Source: Nostoc sp. PCC 7524
Lineage (GTDB): Bacteria > Cyanobacteriota > Cyanobacteriia > Cyanobacteriales > Nostocaceae
DNA: 64,000 nt
Assembly (NCBI RefSeq): GCF_000316645.1
Contig: NC_019684.1
Span: forward strand, 6,149,501 to 6,213,500
Direction: 5' to 3'
The notes beneath the pieces are model-generated. The model had not been told where the DNA came from and did not search any database. It worked only from the letters and a program-made list of their open reading frames with translations. Each line of letters opens with the position of its first letter. Positions within the stretch are counted from its first letter, which is position 1. The position numbers and the translations under genes were made by a program. Of the stretch, positions 45,756 through 56,673 are shown piece after piece.

Positions 45756-46688
45756 TTATATTTTATTTTTAAATTGGATTAAATAGTAATAAATGTGAGA
45801 AAAATAAATCTTGACTAGTGCTATTGATAAAAGTTTTATTTGTTTGATAAAAGATGGATCATGAATGATACATTTCCAGAGAAATTTAAGTGCTAAATAA
45901 CTATTCTGTTGTGCTGGATTTGCTTCCAAGGCTTTAAAAGTTAAATATCGATACAAATAAGCAAGACTACGTTTTTTTAAATGTTGCAATGCTAAAGCTT
46001 TTGGTTCAGAAAAAGCACGCTCAATCACAATTAATGACGCTGATTCTTGCCTTTTAAGATTTGTAGACATAGAGTTCAATGATATTCGATATAATATCTG
46101 AACTTCTGGAACAATTACAAAATCGTAATGAGCAGCTAACCGCAACCACATATCCCAATCTTCAGCCGCAGTAAGTGATTCATCAAAACCACCAACAGTT
46201 GCTAAAGCTGATCGACGAATTAAAGGATTGGAACCGTTTTCTAAAAAATTAGATATCAGTAATTTACTATAAACATCACCAACATTTGTAACTCGTCTAC
46301 CTGATTTTACTATTTTACCGTTTTCATCAATATAATCTGTCCAACTATATGATACAGCAGCACTCTCAGAAGCAAGTATACTTTTTAGTTGACTTTCTAG
46401 TTTATTTTGTGTCCAAATGTCATCAGCATCTATAAAAGAGATAAACTCACTATTGGCGTGTGATACACCACGATTTCGACTAGCAGGCAATCCTGCGTTT
46501 GGATAAGAAAATATTTGTAAACGTTCATCAGAGATATTTTTGACAATTTCCTCTGTGGAATCACTTGAGCCATCGTTAATGACTATTATTTCCAAATCTT
46601 TCAGGGTTTGTGATAAAATTGAATCTAAAGTTTTTCTGATTGTCTTTTCACCATTGAACACAGGTATGATTACAGATACTAATGACAT
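45756..46688 (-). CDS. Glycosyltransferase family 2 (paralogue 1 of a tandem array)
   Basis: A 310-residue GT2 enzyme. Motifs: VSVIIPVFNGEKTIRKTL, IIVINDGSSDSTEEIV, FIDADDIWTQNKLESQ, NPLIRRSALATVGGFDESL and the ED-x-D active-site region TAAEDWDMWLRLA. A weak hydrophobic stretch at the C-terminus (SIALVKIYFSHIYYYL) may bind the membrane. It is closely similar to the next two genes, so the three arose by duplication. It is the last gene of a minus-strand block headed by an HpsE paralogue. Candidate relative of hpsF/hpsG. Confidence 0.85.
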   Translation of the reverse strand: MSLVSVIIPVFNGEKTIRKTLDSILSQTLKDLEIIVINDGSSDSTEEIVKNISDERLQIFSYPNAGLPASRNRGVSHANSEFISFIDADDIWTQNKLESQLKSILASESAAVSYSWTDYIDENGKIVKSGRRVTNVGDVYSKLLISNFLENGSNPLIRRSALATVGGFDESLTAAEDWDMWLRLAAHYDFVIVPEVQILYRISLNSMSTNLKRQESASLIVIERAFSEPKALALQHLKKRSLAYLYRYLTFKALEANPAQQNSYLALKFLWKCIIHDPSFIKQIKLLSIALVKIYFSHIYYYLIQFKNKI

Positions 46689-46752
46689 ACGTGTTGTTTT
46701 TAATAATTTAAAACATAATTATTATCTTACGAATCTAAAAAAGGCATTTAGA

Positions 46753-47739
46753 CTATATTTCGCCATACTTAACATATGCTAATATAGTGCTAGTATTTAA
46801 ATTATTTTTTGTTGTCTCTAAAAACTGAAAATAATTATTCTGAGCCATTAAGTTAATAACTATTATCTTAAATAATAGTTTAATAAAAGCTTTTGTTCTG
46901 ATTATAGATACATCATATTTGGCAATCATACACAAAAATTTGATAGATAAATTTAAGAATTTATCTGGTGATGAGCTTTCCAAAAGTTTGTAAATTAAAT
47001 ATTTATATAAATTGCCAATACTATAATTTTTTAAACTCTGTAAAGATTGAGGGGCATGATTAAACGCTTTTTCAATAATTTTTAAGGAAGCTGCTTCCAT
47101 TTTTACTATATTAGAAGACATAGAATTAGAAGTAACTCTGTATAAAACATGGGGAAAGGGGACAAGTACAAAATGATAACTACTTGCTAAACGTAACCAT
47201 AAATCCCAATCTTCAGCAGGATTAAGCGATGGTTCAAATTCACCTACTGAAAGCAAGGCTTGCCTACGAATTAAAGGATTAGAACCATTTTCTAAAAAAT
47301 TTCCTACCAAAAGTTTAGCGTAGACATCACCATTGGCGCTAATGCGACTACCATTGCGTAAAAAATGGCTTGATTCATCAATATGATTACACCAACTATA
47401 AGCTACAGATGCTTGAGGGTTTTCTTGTAAAGCCTTGAACTGACAAGCTAGTTTATCAGGAGTCCAAAGGTCATCAGCATCAAGAAAAGCAATATAATCA
47501 CCCTTGGATTTTATGATACCACGGTTCCGGCTAATAGCTAGACCAGCATTGTAAAAAGAATATACGTGTAAACGGTGATCAGCAAACTCATTAATAATAT
47601 CTAACGTAGTATCTTGAGATCCATCATTAATTACGATTAATTCCCAATCAATAAAACTTTGATGTAAGATTGATTGGATAGTTTCTTTTATTGTTTTTTC
47701 CCCGTTATAGACAGGAAGAATTATAGATATTAATGTCAT
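46753..47739 (-). CDS. Glycosyltransferase family 2 (paralogue 2 of a tandem array)
   Basis: A 328-residue GT2 enzyme: ISIILPVYNGEKTIKETI, LIVINDGSQDTTLDII, FLDADDLWTPDKLACQ, NPLIRRQALLSVGEFEPSL and PAEDWDLWLRLASSYHF. The C-terminus (LNLSIKFLCMIAKYD, NYFQFLETTKNN) is unlike its neighbours. It is separated by 15 bases from the gene upstream and 64 from the gene downstream. The block is probably one transcript. Enzyme substrate unknown. Confidence 0.85.
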   Translation of the reverse strand: MTLISIILPVYNGEKTIKETIQSILHQSFIDWELIVINDGSQDTTLDIINEFADHRLHVYSFYNAGLAISRNRGIIKSKGDYIAFLDADDLWTPDKLACQFKALQENPQASVAYSWCNHIDESSHFLRNGSRISANGDVYAKLLVGNFLENGSNPLIRRQALLSVGEFEPSLNPAEDWDLWLRLASSYHFVLVPFPHVLYRVTSNSMSSNIVKMEAASLKIIEKAFNHAPQSLQSLKNYSIGNLYKYLIYKLLESSSPDKFLNLSIKFLCMIAKYDVSIIRTKAFIKLLFKIIVINLMAQNNYFQFLETTKNNLNTSTILAYVKYGEI

Positions 47740-47754
47740 ATATTGTTGCCCATA

Positions 47755-48771
47755 TTACTTATGTGGTAAGGTATGCGGATCTGTAATTATATAACCTAGT
47801 AAACTACTTGTGTTTTTAATAGAAGGAAATTTGGAAAATATTTTATTATTTATATTTCGAGTAAATAGAATAATTAATATTAGTTTTAATAATGCTTTAT
47901 AAATAGTTTTTTTAAACAAAATAGATGGATCAGTTTTGATTGTATAGATAATAAATTTGGTAGTTATCTGAATTTTACTTCTATCTGAATATCCTTCAAG
48001 GGATCTATAAAGCAGATACTTATAGAGATTAGCTAAACAGTATGACTTAAGATACTGTAACGATGCAGGAGCATGACTAAAAGAGCGTTCAAGAACCTGT
48101 AAACAGGCAGATTCTAACTTCCAAACATTAGCAGACATAGAATCAGTGAGAATTCGATATAAAACTTGTACTTTTGGTACTGCTACAAACTGGTATCGTG
48201 CAGCTAACTTCAGCCATAAATCAGAATCTTGTGCATTAGTAAGAGATTCATCAAAACCACCAACATCTTTGAATGCCTGATAACAAATCATAACATTAGA
48301 ACCATTGCCAATAAAGTCTTCTAATAAAAGATGTGGATAGACATTACCTGTGACTGCAATAGTGCTACATTTACGCAAGAATTTACCTGTTTCATCTATA
48401 CAATTTGTCCAACTATAAGCTACAGCAGCTTCAGGATATTCTACTAAAGCTTTGTATTGAGCTTCTAATTTATCAGGAGTCCAAAGATCATCCGCATCTA
48501 TAAAAGTTAAAAACTCACCAACAGCATAAGCAGCGCCCCGATTACGATTAACTGCTACATTTGCTTTAGGATAGGAAAATACTTTGATACGTGAGTCTTG
48601 GAACTGTGAAATAACATCTAAGGTAGAATCTGTAGAACTGGCATTAATAATAATCAGTTCAAAATCATCAAATGTCTGCTGTAAAACAGATTTAACAGTT
48701 TCTTGAATGGTTCTTTCGCCATTGAATACTGGAATGATGACTGATATTATTGGCATATAATAGTCTGTCAT
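47755..48771 (-). CDS. Glycosyltransferase family 2 (paralogue 3 of a tandem array)
   Basis: A 338-residue GT2 enzyme: PIISVIIPVFNGERTIQE, LIIINASSTDSTLDVIS, FIDADDLWTPDKLEAQ, and the acceptor region NAQDSDLWLKLAARYQF. Compared with its paralogues, D in INDGS is replaced (INASS) and the ED dyad becomes QD, so nucleotide-sugar binding or catalysis may differ. Either ATG at 48771 or the in-frame ATG at 48756 (MPIISVII) could be the start; the second aligns better with paralogues. Confidence 0.85.
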   Translation of the reverse strand: MTDYYMPIISVIIPVFNGERTIQETVKSVLQQTFDDFELIIINASSTDSTLDVISQFQDSRIKVFSYPKANVAVNRNRGAAYAVGEFLTFIDADDLWTPDKLEAQYKALVEYPEAAVAYSWTNCIDETGKFLRKCSTIAVTGNVYPHLLLEDFIGNGSNVMICYQAFKDVGGFDESLTNAQDSDLWLKLAARYQFVAVPKVQVLYRILTDSMSANVWKLESACLQVLERSFSHAPASLQYLKSYCLANLYKYLLYRSLEGYSDRSKIQITTKFIIYTIKTDPSILFKKTIYKALLKLILIILFTRNINNKIFSKFPSIKNTSSLLGYIITDPHTLPHK

Positions 48772-48823
48772 ATCTGTATAAACAAATGATTTATATATTA
48801 ATAATTCACATATAGTAATATCA

Positions 48824-49789
48824 TCAGTATAATTTCATAATTTTTCTCATTCTGACCCATCCTAAATAAAAAGGACTAATAAAGGTGGCAAAAAGTCTTT
48901 CTAACTCGCAGCTAGCAACTGTATCAGTTTTCAGTTGGGTATAATAAGAAATGTAATGAAGTGTTAACTTATATCCGTCATTTATTAAATAAAATAAAGA
49001 AAACAGAGGTCTTTGCCACTTTTGTAGAGCAAGCATCCTTAAATGATAGCGACTCAAACCAATACCACGCATCAAAGAAATTAAGTAACTTCTTTCTAAT
49101 CTCCAATGCGGAATAATATGTTCTACTACCATCGCCGGATTATACCAAATTTCCCAACCTGCTTGATAAATGTAGGACAAAGCTTCTGCATCTTCACCTG
49201 CTAACATTGATGTTCCCACCCTACCTACTAAAAAAAGACGATTGGGTACACAATCTTTCCATACTTGGCGACGCACCACTAAACCAGCACCAGGGGGAAA
49301 TCCTTTTTGGCGAGGCTCATATAGCATAGCTTGTGAACCTCTTTCGTTAATAGCAAGGTAAAAAATGATTGGCTTGAGTTGTGCTGAGGGTTCAACTTCA
49401 AATAGTCCATGAATCTGACTGGAGTATGCACCTGCTTTGGGATACTTTTGTCCAAATTCATATGCTGAAATAACCCAATCATTTGCAGGTAAATTATCGT
49501 CATCTAAAAAGCCAATGAATTCTCCGTTAGCTTCTTGAATTGCTTTGTTTCTGGCAAAAGCTAATCCTTGCTCTGGTTCAAAATAATAATGTAATTTTAA
49601 ATAACTAGACCACTGATTTTGATAATCTTTAATAAGTTGAGATGTACCATCTGTACTATTGTTATCTATAACAATAATTTCCCAGTTGATATTATGTAGG
49701 TCAATTTGATTTCGTAACCTTTCTAAAACTTGAGGTAAGCGATTTACACCATTGTAAGTTGGTATCGCTACAGTAAAGTTGATAGACAT
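48824..49789 (-). CDS. HpsE-like glycosyltransferase (paralogue of hpsE)
   Basis: A 321-residue GT2 enzyme, a paralogue of hpsE at 33684: both start with FTVAIPTYNG, have IIV-DNNS-D, FLDDDN, PP-AGLVVRRQ-W and EDAEALSYIYQAGWEIWYNPAM. It heads the tandem glycosyltransferase block and is followed after 52 bases by paralogue 3. So this block carries an HpsE-type enzyme plus three others, as would be expected of an hpsE-F-G-like set, but 10 kb from the hps run. The assignment is inference. Confidence 0.85.
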   Translation of the reverse strand: MSINFTVAIPTYNGVNRLPQVLERLRNQIDLHNINWEIIVIDNNSTDGTSQLIKDYQNQWSSYLKLHYYFEPEQGLAFARNKAIQEANGEFIGFLDDDNLPANDWVISAYEFGQKYPKAGAYSSQIHGLFEVEPSAQLKPIIFYLAINERGSQAMLYEPRQKGFPPGAGLVVRRQVWKDCVPNRLFLVGRVGTSMLAGEDAEALSYIYQAGWEIWYNPAMVVEHIIPHWRLERSYLISLMRGIGLSRYHLRMLALQKWQRPLFSLFYLINDGYKLTLHYISYYTQLKTDTVASCELERLFATFISPFYLGWVRMRKIMKLY

Positions 49790-49894
49790 AATAGCTCACT
49801 TAATATTGATATCAATACCTCTAACAGCTTTAGTATTCCCAAGCAAGCTATTATAGTCAATAATCATCAGTGTATTGCAACAATGAAATGTCAC

Positions 49895-49934
49895 CCCACC
49901 TAAAATCGAAGTTTTTTTAGGATGTTTAGGTGGG
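49895..49934 (-). terminator. Hairpin after clpB
   Basis: CCCACCTAAA (49895-49904) and TTTAGGTGGG (49925-49934) give a perfect 10-bp stem with a 20-base loop, 27 bases after the clpB stop on the minus strand. T-rich DNA lies within the loop rather than after the stem. Confidence 0.45.
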
Positions 49935-49960
49935 AACTGCCGTAAAATTCAGAGCAAAAA

Positions 49961-52603
49961 CTAGGTCATAATCTGTGGCACTGAAACCTTAACTGGTGCT
50001 TTATTGCTGAAAGCCAACCCATTTTCACCTTTGTCAATGTAAATGGTGTCTCCAGCAATAAAAGTATTTTCCAATAACTTGGTAGCAATAGGGTTTTCAA
50101 TTTCTCGCTGAATGGAACGTTTCAGGGGACGTGCGCCGTAAACTGGATCATAACCACGTTCAACTAAGAAATCACAAGCGGCTGGGGAGATTTCAAAGGA
50201 TATTTTTTGCTCTCGTAGCAGATTTTCCACACGCTTGAGTTGAATGCGGATAATATGCTGCATTTCAGAACGGCTGAGGGTGTGGAAGAGAATTATATCA
50301 TCAACGCGGTTGAGAAATTCGGGGCGGAAGTGCGATCGCAAGGCATCCATTACCCGATTTCGCATTGTCTCATACTGGGAATCATCACCAGACACATCTA
50401 ATATATGTTCACTACCAATGTTACTGGTCATCACAATCACTGTGTTGCGAAAATCTACAGTTCTTCCCTGAGAATCAGTAATTCTTCCATCATCTAACAC
50501 CTGTAACAAGATATTGAACACATCGGGGTGGGCTTTCTCTACTTCATCCAAAAGCACTACTGAATAGGGATGACGGCGAATAGCTTCTGAAAGTTGTCCG
50601 CCTTCTTCGTAGCCTATGTAACCAGGAGGCGCACCCACTAAGCGTGAAACTGAGTGTTTTTCCATGTACTCGGACATATCGAGGCGCACTAAAGCATCAT
50701 CCGAGTCAAAGAGAAATTGGGCTAAGGCGCGGGCGAGTTCGGTTTTACCGACACCAGTCGGCCCCATGAATAAAAATGAACCGATGGGGCGGTTGGGGTC
50801 TTTCATCCCCGCACGGGCGCGACGAATGGCGGCGGAAACTGCTTCTACGGCTTCCTGTTGACCGATCACACGTTGATGTAAATGGCTTTCTAATTGCAGT
50901 AATTTTTGCCGTTCTGATTCCAGGAGGCGATTAACGGGGATACCTGTCCACTTAGCAACGATTTCTGCGATGTCGGCTTCGGTGACTTGTTCGCGTAGGA
51001 GGGTAGAACCTTGGCTTTGTAATTCTAACAGCTTCGCTTCTTTCGACTCGCGATCGCGCTGTACTCCCTCCAATTTGCCATACTTCAACTGAGCCGCTTT
51101 ATTCAAATCGTAGGCGCGTTCGGCTTGTTCAATCTGAGTTCTTAAAGCTTCTTCTTCTTTCTTTAAAGCACTGATGGCTTCCAATAGTAGCTTTTCACCT
51201 TGCCATTGATTGCTTAAATCCTGTTGTTTTTTAGTTAAATTAGCAATTTCTAGCTCAATGCGCTCCAAACGCTCCTTAGTTTGGGCTGGAACTTTCTCTT
51301 CCCCAGCTAGAGATAGCTTTTCCATTTCTAGCTGCATCAAGCGGCGGTCAATGGTTTCTAATTCTGATGGTTTGGAGGTAATCTCCATTTTTAACTGGGC
51401 TGCGGCTTCATCTACCAAATCAATGGCTTTATCTGGTAAAAACCGATCAGAAATATAACGCGCCGATAAAGTCGCCGCCGCCACCAACGCCGAGTCAGAA
51501 ATTTTCACATTGTGATGGACTTCGTAGCGTTCCTTCAAACCCCGGAGAATCGAGATTGTATTCTCCACACTGGGCTGATCAACATATACCTGCTGAAAGC
51601 GACGTTCTAGGGCTGCATCTTTCTCAATAAACTTGCGGTATTCATCGAGGGTAGTCGCCCCAATACACCGCAGTTCGCCCCGCGCCAACATAGGTTTGAG
51701 TAAATTTCCCGCATCCATCGCCCCTTGTTGATTTGAGCCTGTACCAACAACTGTATGCAGTTCATCGATAAACAGAACAATTTGACCGTTGGATTCCGTA
51801 ACTTCCCGGAGAACAGCTTTCAGACGGTCTTCAAATTCACCCCGGTATTTTGCCCCAGCGATTAAACTACCGATATCTAAAGAGATGAGTTGCCGATTTT
51901 TCAGAGATTCTGGGACATCACCATTGATGATACGTTGTGCCAGAGCTTCGGCGATCGCAGTCTTACCCACCCCTGGTTCACCAATCAACACCGGGTTATT
52001 CTTACTCCGGCGAGATAACACCTGAATTACGCGGCGAATTTCATCATCCCGCCCAATTACTGGGTCTAACTTCCCTGATTTTGCCTGTTCTGTTAAATCC
52101 CGACCAAATTTTTGTAGGGCTTCATAGCGGGATTCTGGATTTTGGTCTGTCACTTTTTGACTACCGCGAACTGCTTTAATACTGGCTTCTATTTTGATAT
52201 TGTCTACATTAAAACCTTTGAGTACCCGTCTACCAACACGCTCATCATCAGCAAAAGCTAACAGAATATGTTCCACAGAAATATAGCCATCTTTCATCCG
52301 CGCCCTAATTTCTTCAGCGCGGTCAAGCATCGTATCTAAGCTACGACCGAGGTAAAGCTGATCACTTTTGCCAACTTTAGGTTGACGTTGAGTAAAAGCT
52401 TCTAATTGCTGTTGTAAGCGGACAGGATCAACTTCTGCACGAGCCAAAATTCGGATTGCTAAACTTGTAGGCTCTTCTAATAGCGCAATAATTAAATGTT
52501 CAACATCTAGTTGCTGTTGTTGATATGCACGAACTATATCCTGAGATTTCACAATTGCTTCCCAGGCTTTATCAGTAAATTTATTAGGATCTGTAGGCTG
52601 CAT
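49961..52603 (-). CDS. clpB: ATP-dependent chaperone ClpB
   Basis: An 880-residue Hsp100 disaggregase. Clp-N domain 1-150 ([16 protein letters not shown]). The first AAA+ domain has Walker A GEPGVGKT (208-215) and Walker B LFIDEL; a long coiled-coil linker (about 410-530) follows; the second AAA+ domain has GPTGVGKT and [13 protein letters not shown], with the pore-loop-like SEYMEKH and [13 protein letters not shown]. ClpB threads aggregated proteins with DnaK help. Cyanobacteria usually have two clpB genes; which one this is cannot be told. No CIRCE element is obvious upstream. Confidence 0.97.
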   Translation of the reverse strand: MQPTDPNKFTDKAWEAIVKSQDIVRAYQQQQLDVEHLIIALLEEPTSLAIRILARAEVDPVRLQQQLEAFTQRQPKVGKSDQLYLGRSLDTMLDRAEEIRARMKDGYISVEHILLAFADDERVGRRVLKGFNVDNIKIEASIKAVRGSQKVTDQNPESRYEALQKFGRDLTEQAKSGKLDPVIGRDDEIRRVIQVLSRRSKNNPVLIGEPGVGKTAIAEALAQRIINGDVPESLKNRQLISLDIGSLIAGAKYRGEFEDRLKAVLREVTESNGQIVLFIDELHTVVGTGSNQQGAMDAGNLLKPMLARGELRCIGATTLDEYRKFIEKDAALERRFQQVYVDQPSVENTISILRGLKERYEVHHNVKISDSALVAAATLSARYISDRFLPDKAIDLVDEAAAQLKMEITSKPSELETIDRRLMQLEMEKLSLAGEEKVPAQTKERLERIELEIANLTKKQQDLSNQWQGEKLLLEAISALKKEEEALRTQIEQAERAYDLNKAAQLKYGKLEGVQRDRESKEAKLLELQSQGSTLLREQVTEADIAEIVAKWTGIPVNRLLESERQKLLQLESHLHQRVIGQQEAVEAVSAAIRRARAGMKDPNRPIGSFLFMGPTGVGKTELARALAQFLFDSDDALVRLDMSEYMEKHSVSRLVGAPPGYIGYEEGGQLSEAIRRHPYSVVLLDEVEKAHPDVFNILLQVLDDGRITDSQGRTVDFRNTVIVMTSNIGSEHILDVSGDDSQYETMRNRVMDALRSHFRPEFLNRVDDIILFHTLSRSEMQHIIRIQLKRVENLLREQKISFEISPAACDFLVERGYDPVYGARPLKRSIQREIENPIATKLLENTFIAGDTIYIDKGENGLAFSNKAPVKVSVPQIMT

Positions 52604-53063
52604 CTTTACGATTTTTGATGTGGAACTTTAAGATTTTGTAGTTTTAAGGTAAAAATTGAGTAATGAGGAAGAAAGAGTTTAGAGGTGAGAAGCTAGAGGT
52701 TAGTATTGTTACGCAGCACTTTTGCCAATTTCTACTCCCCAATCAGTAATTCCAATATTTTCAACTTGTATCCGCGTATTTATGTTGCGGCAGTCAAGGA
52801 CATAGCAACTAAGTTATAGTTTGACCCACTACCTATTCCCTAATTTAAAACGAAAACATCATCATGAGGTGACTTTGCCAAATGGGATTCGGGAAAATAT
52901 TTAGTTTGGTAGACGGGTAAGAGGGATGAGGGGGATGTAGCTTGCTTCTCTTACGATGGCGTAAGCCTACCCGTAGGGTGGAAGATGAGGAAAACAAGGG
53001 AGCATACGGGAAAATTCAATCCCCAATCCCCTGCTTCCCCAATCCCCAGTCTCAATATGAAAA
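52604..53063. other. Gap upstream of clpB with a 48-base repeat and heptamers
   Basis: About 460 bases. It holds the 48-base repeat at 52934-52981, CCCCAAT/CCCCTGC-type heptamers at 53019-53052, and presumably the clpB promoter. No credible ORF. Confidence 0.5.
52934..52981 (+). repeat. 48-base repeat, copy B
   Basis: GATGTAGCTTGCTTCTC... to ...CCCGTAGGGTGG. Identical to the reverse complement of 25349-25396. Confidence 0.9.
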
Positions 53064-53498
53064 TTACTGAGTTACCAGTTGTTCTGACGATTCCTGTTTT
53101 TGTGCTGAACCTTGAGTTCCTAGTTGAATTAACTCAATTTTGTATCCGTTTGGATCTTCTACAAAAGCAATGACTGTAGAACCATGTTTCATTGGCCCTG
53201 GTTCTCGCACTACTTTACCGCCACGATTTTTAATTTCTGCACAGGTAGCGTAGATATCATCTACACCAAGAGCAATATGACCGTAAGCATTACCTAATTC
53301 ATACTTGTCTACACCCCAGTTGTAGGTTAATTCTATGACTGTGTTATCGCTTTCGTCGCCATAACCAATAAAAGCTAGTGTAAACTCTCCACTAGGATAA
53401 TCCTTGCGCCGTAGTAGTTTCATCCCCAGAACATCACAGTAAAATTTCAAGGACTCTTCCAGATTGCCTACCCGCAACATTGTATGAAGTAAACGCAT
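53064..53498 (-). CDS. gloA: Lactoylglutathione lyase (glyoxalase I)
   Basis: A 144-residue glyoxalase I. It converts the methylglyoxal-glutathione adduct to S-lactoylglutathione. The four metal ligands line up with E. coli GlxI: H5, E56, H74, E122 ([33 protein letters not shown]). A C-terminal extension ([15 protein letters not shown]) is variable. It is a monocistronic gene converging towards the clpB upstream region. Cytoplasmic detoxification enzyme. Confidence 0.95.
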   Translation of the reverse strand: MRLLHTMLRVGNLEESLKFYCDVLGMKLLRRKDYPSGEFTLAFIGYGDESDNTVIELTYNWGVDKYELGNAYGHIALGVDDIYATCAEIKNRGGKVVREPGPMKHGSTVIAFVEDPNGYKIELIQLGTQGSAQKQESSEQLVTQ

Positions 53499-53591
53499 AA
53501 TTACCTTTGGTGTTGGCTCTGTAAAATATTGATTTCTGCCAACATTGTACAGAGGGAATGGGGAGTGGTAAAAATTACTCTCCTCTGTTCC

Positions 53592-53668
53592 CTGTCATCT
53601 GTCACCTGTCACCTGTCACCTGTCACCTGTCACCTGTCACCTGTCACCTATCACCTGTCACCTGTTCC
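53592..53668. repeat. CTGTCAC heptamer array upstream of eno
   Basis: Eleven tandem heptamers, mostly CTGTCAC, with CTGTCAT at the left end, one CTATCAC and CTGTTCC at the right end. Confidence 0.9.
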
Positions 53669-53832
53669 CTTTCAAAGACTATTGACTATTGACCAATAAA
53701 TAATCCAAAATCCAAAGTCCGCCCATTTAACCCAATCTCTGGAAATCTTCATTTAATCTCAGCCGATAGTTCGCCTCAGAGCATATGCTAGCGATTGGGT
53801 TGAGCTACTAGATTTTGTGCGATTAACGGTAA

Positions 53833-55140
<1,308 letters not shown>

Positions 55141-55265
55141 GTGACAGGTGACAGGTGAGCCACTGCGGTGGACGGGTTCCCCGGCATATAGCAAGTGGCG
55201 AACCCCTTTAGGGGTTACAGGTTACAGGTTATAAGAACTGTCACCTGTCACCTGTTCCCTGTCAC
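55141..55265. repeat. GTGACAG heptamers and associated repeat after eno
   Basis: It starts at the eno stop with GTGACAGGTGACAGGTGA, continues with GCCACTGCGGTGGACGGG and a GGTTACA pair, and ends with forward CTGTCAC units directly at the argC stop. The two arms are inverted relative to each other. No terminator is needed if this DNA folds. Confidence 0.8.
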
Positions 55266-55268
55266 CTG

Positions 55269-56327
55269 TTATGGATAAAATCCCAACTTGGGTAAACCCA
55301 ATGTCTCATCCCAACCCATCATGAGGTTGAAACACTGAATTGCTTGACCCGCCTGGCCTTTAATCAGGTTGTCAATTGCTGACATCACGATTATCCGGCC
55401 AGTACGGGGGTCAACTTCTACACCGATGTAACAAATATTAGTACCACTAGCCCATTTAGTATGGGGGTAAACGCCGCTATCACATATATTTACCCAAGGG
55501 GAATTGCGATAGAAGGCTCGATAAATTGTGGTTAAATCATCTCCTACTAAACCAGGATCGCGGAGTGTGGCGTATACCGTTGCTAAAATTCCCCGCACCA
55601 TCGGCACCAGGTGGGGGGTAAACTGTACCGTAACTTCATGGCCTGCCAGTTCGCTACAAATTTGCTCAATTTCTGGGGTATGGCGATGACGGGTAACACT
55701 ATAAGCAGCCAGGGAATTATCAGCTTCTGCTAGTAATAAATGAGTTTTAGTTTCTCTACCACCAGTTGATGCACCAGATTTAGCATCGATAATTGCCGTT
55801 TCGGGTACGATTAAGCCTTGCTTGAATAGAGGTAAAAGTGCTAACAGGCTGGCAGTAGGGTAAGCACCAGGACAGCCAACTAACTGGGCATCAGCAATGC
55901 GATCGCGATAAAGTTCGGGTAATCCATACACGGCTGTGGCGACGGTAGCGTGATCACTCCTTTCTGTACCATACCAACTGGTGTAGGTTGCCAAATTCAT
56001 AAATCGATAGTCTGCACTTAGATCGATTACCTTACATCCTTTTTCTATTAATGTGGGCGTAATTTGGCAAGCCAGACCATTTGCTAGGGAAAGAAACACC
56101 GCTTCACAACGATGGGCAATAGTTTCTGGTTCTACAGCCTCAATTGGTAATTTCACGACATTCGCCAATTGAGGGTAGGTAGCAGCCAATGTCTTTCCTA
56201 AATTATTTTCTTCACCTAAATAAACTAATTCGACTTCTGGATGTTCCAGTAGTAATCGTACTAATTGCAATCCGCCATAGCCTGACGCGCCAACAATCCC
56301 AACGGGTACGCGTCTAAAATTACCCAT
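55269..56327 (-). CDS. argC: N-acetyl-gamma-glutamyl-phosphate reductase
   Basis: A 352-residue ArgC from the ATG at 56327. The longer frame begins with TTG at 56375 and is less likely. It reduces N-acetylglutamyl-5-phosphate to the semialdehyde in arginine synthesis. Motifs: [18 protein letters not shown] (NADP binding), FLSLANG, the catalytic Cys in [14 protein letters not shown] (C152 from this start), and [11 protein letters not shown] with a catalytic His. It is convergent with eno and divergent from ribBA. Confidence 0.95.
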   Translation of the reverse strand: MGNFRRVPVGIVGASGYGGLQLVRLLLEHPEVELVYLGEENNLGKTLAATYPQLANVVKLPIEAVEPETIAHRCEAVFLSLANGLACQITPTLIEKGCKVIDLSADYRFMNLATYTSWYGTERSDHATVATAVYGLPELYRDRIADAQLVGCPGAYPTASLLALLPLFKQGLIVPETAIIDAKSGASTGGRETKTHLLLAEADNSLAAYSVTRHRHTPEIEQICSELAGHEVTVQFTPHLVPMVRGILATVYATLRDPGLVGDDLTTIYRAFYRNSPWVNICDSGVYPHTKWASGTNICYIGVEVDPRTGRIIVMSAIDNLIKGQAGQAIQCFNLMMGWDETLGLPKLGFYP

Positions 56328-56673
56328 GATCTCAAATCCCCATCCGCTTTTGGTTAATCTATTGTTATTTGTCAACTACTAGCTACCAGAGGCGAAATTG
56401 ATAAACCGCCACAGAAGACCAGCACCAGAGCATATTCAACGACACAGCACTAAAGCCCAATTTTAACGGTAGAACTGACGCACGAGGATGAAAAATCATT
56501 GGCAATCTTTACAACCGCCCACAGCGAAGAAGATTTTTGCGCCAGTCCTGATTGGCAGAAATTTCTCCATGCGATCGCAACATTGCTAGTCTATATCTGT
56601 GCTGCACAAAGGAGCTACAATCTAAGATAAGAAATTGTTAAAAAAATTTACTATTCCTTAGTTAACATTCTCT
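56328..56673. other. Divergent promoter gap argC / ribBA
   Basis: About 350 bases with one HIP1-like site near 56572 and otherwise ordinary AT-rich DNA. No riboswitch (FMN type) consensus was recognised upstream of ribBA. Confidence 0.45.

Noticed and set aside
56328..56375. TTG-initiated extension of argC
   Set aside because: The added 16 residues are not typical of ArgC, and an ATG is present at 56327.
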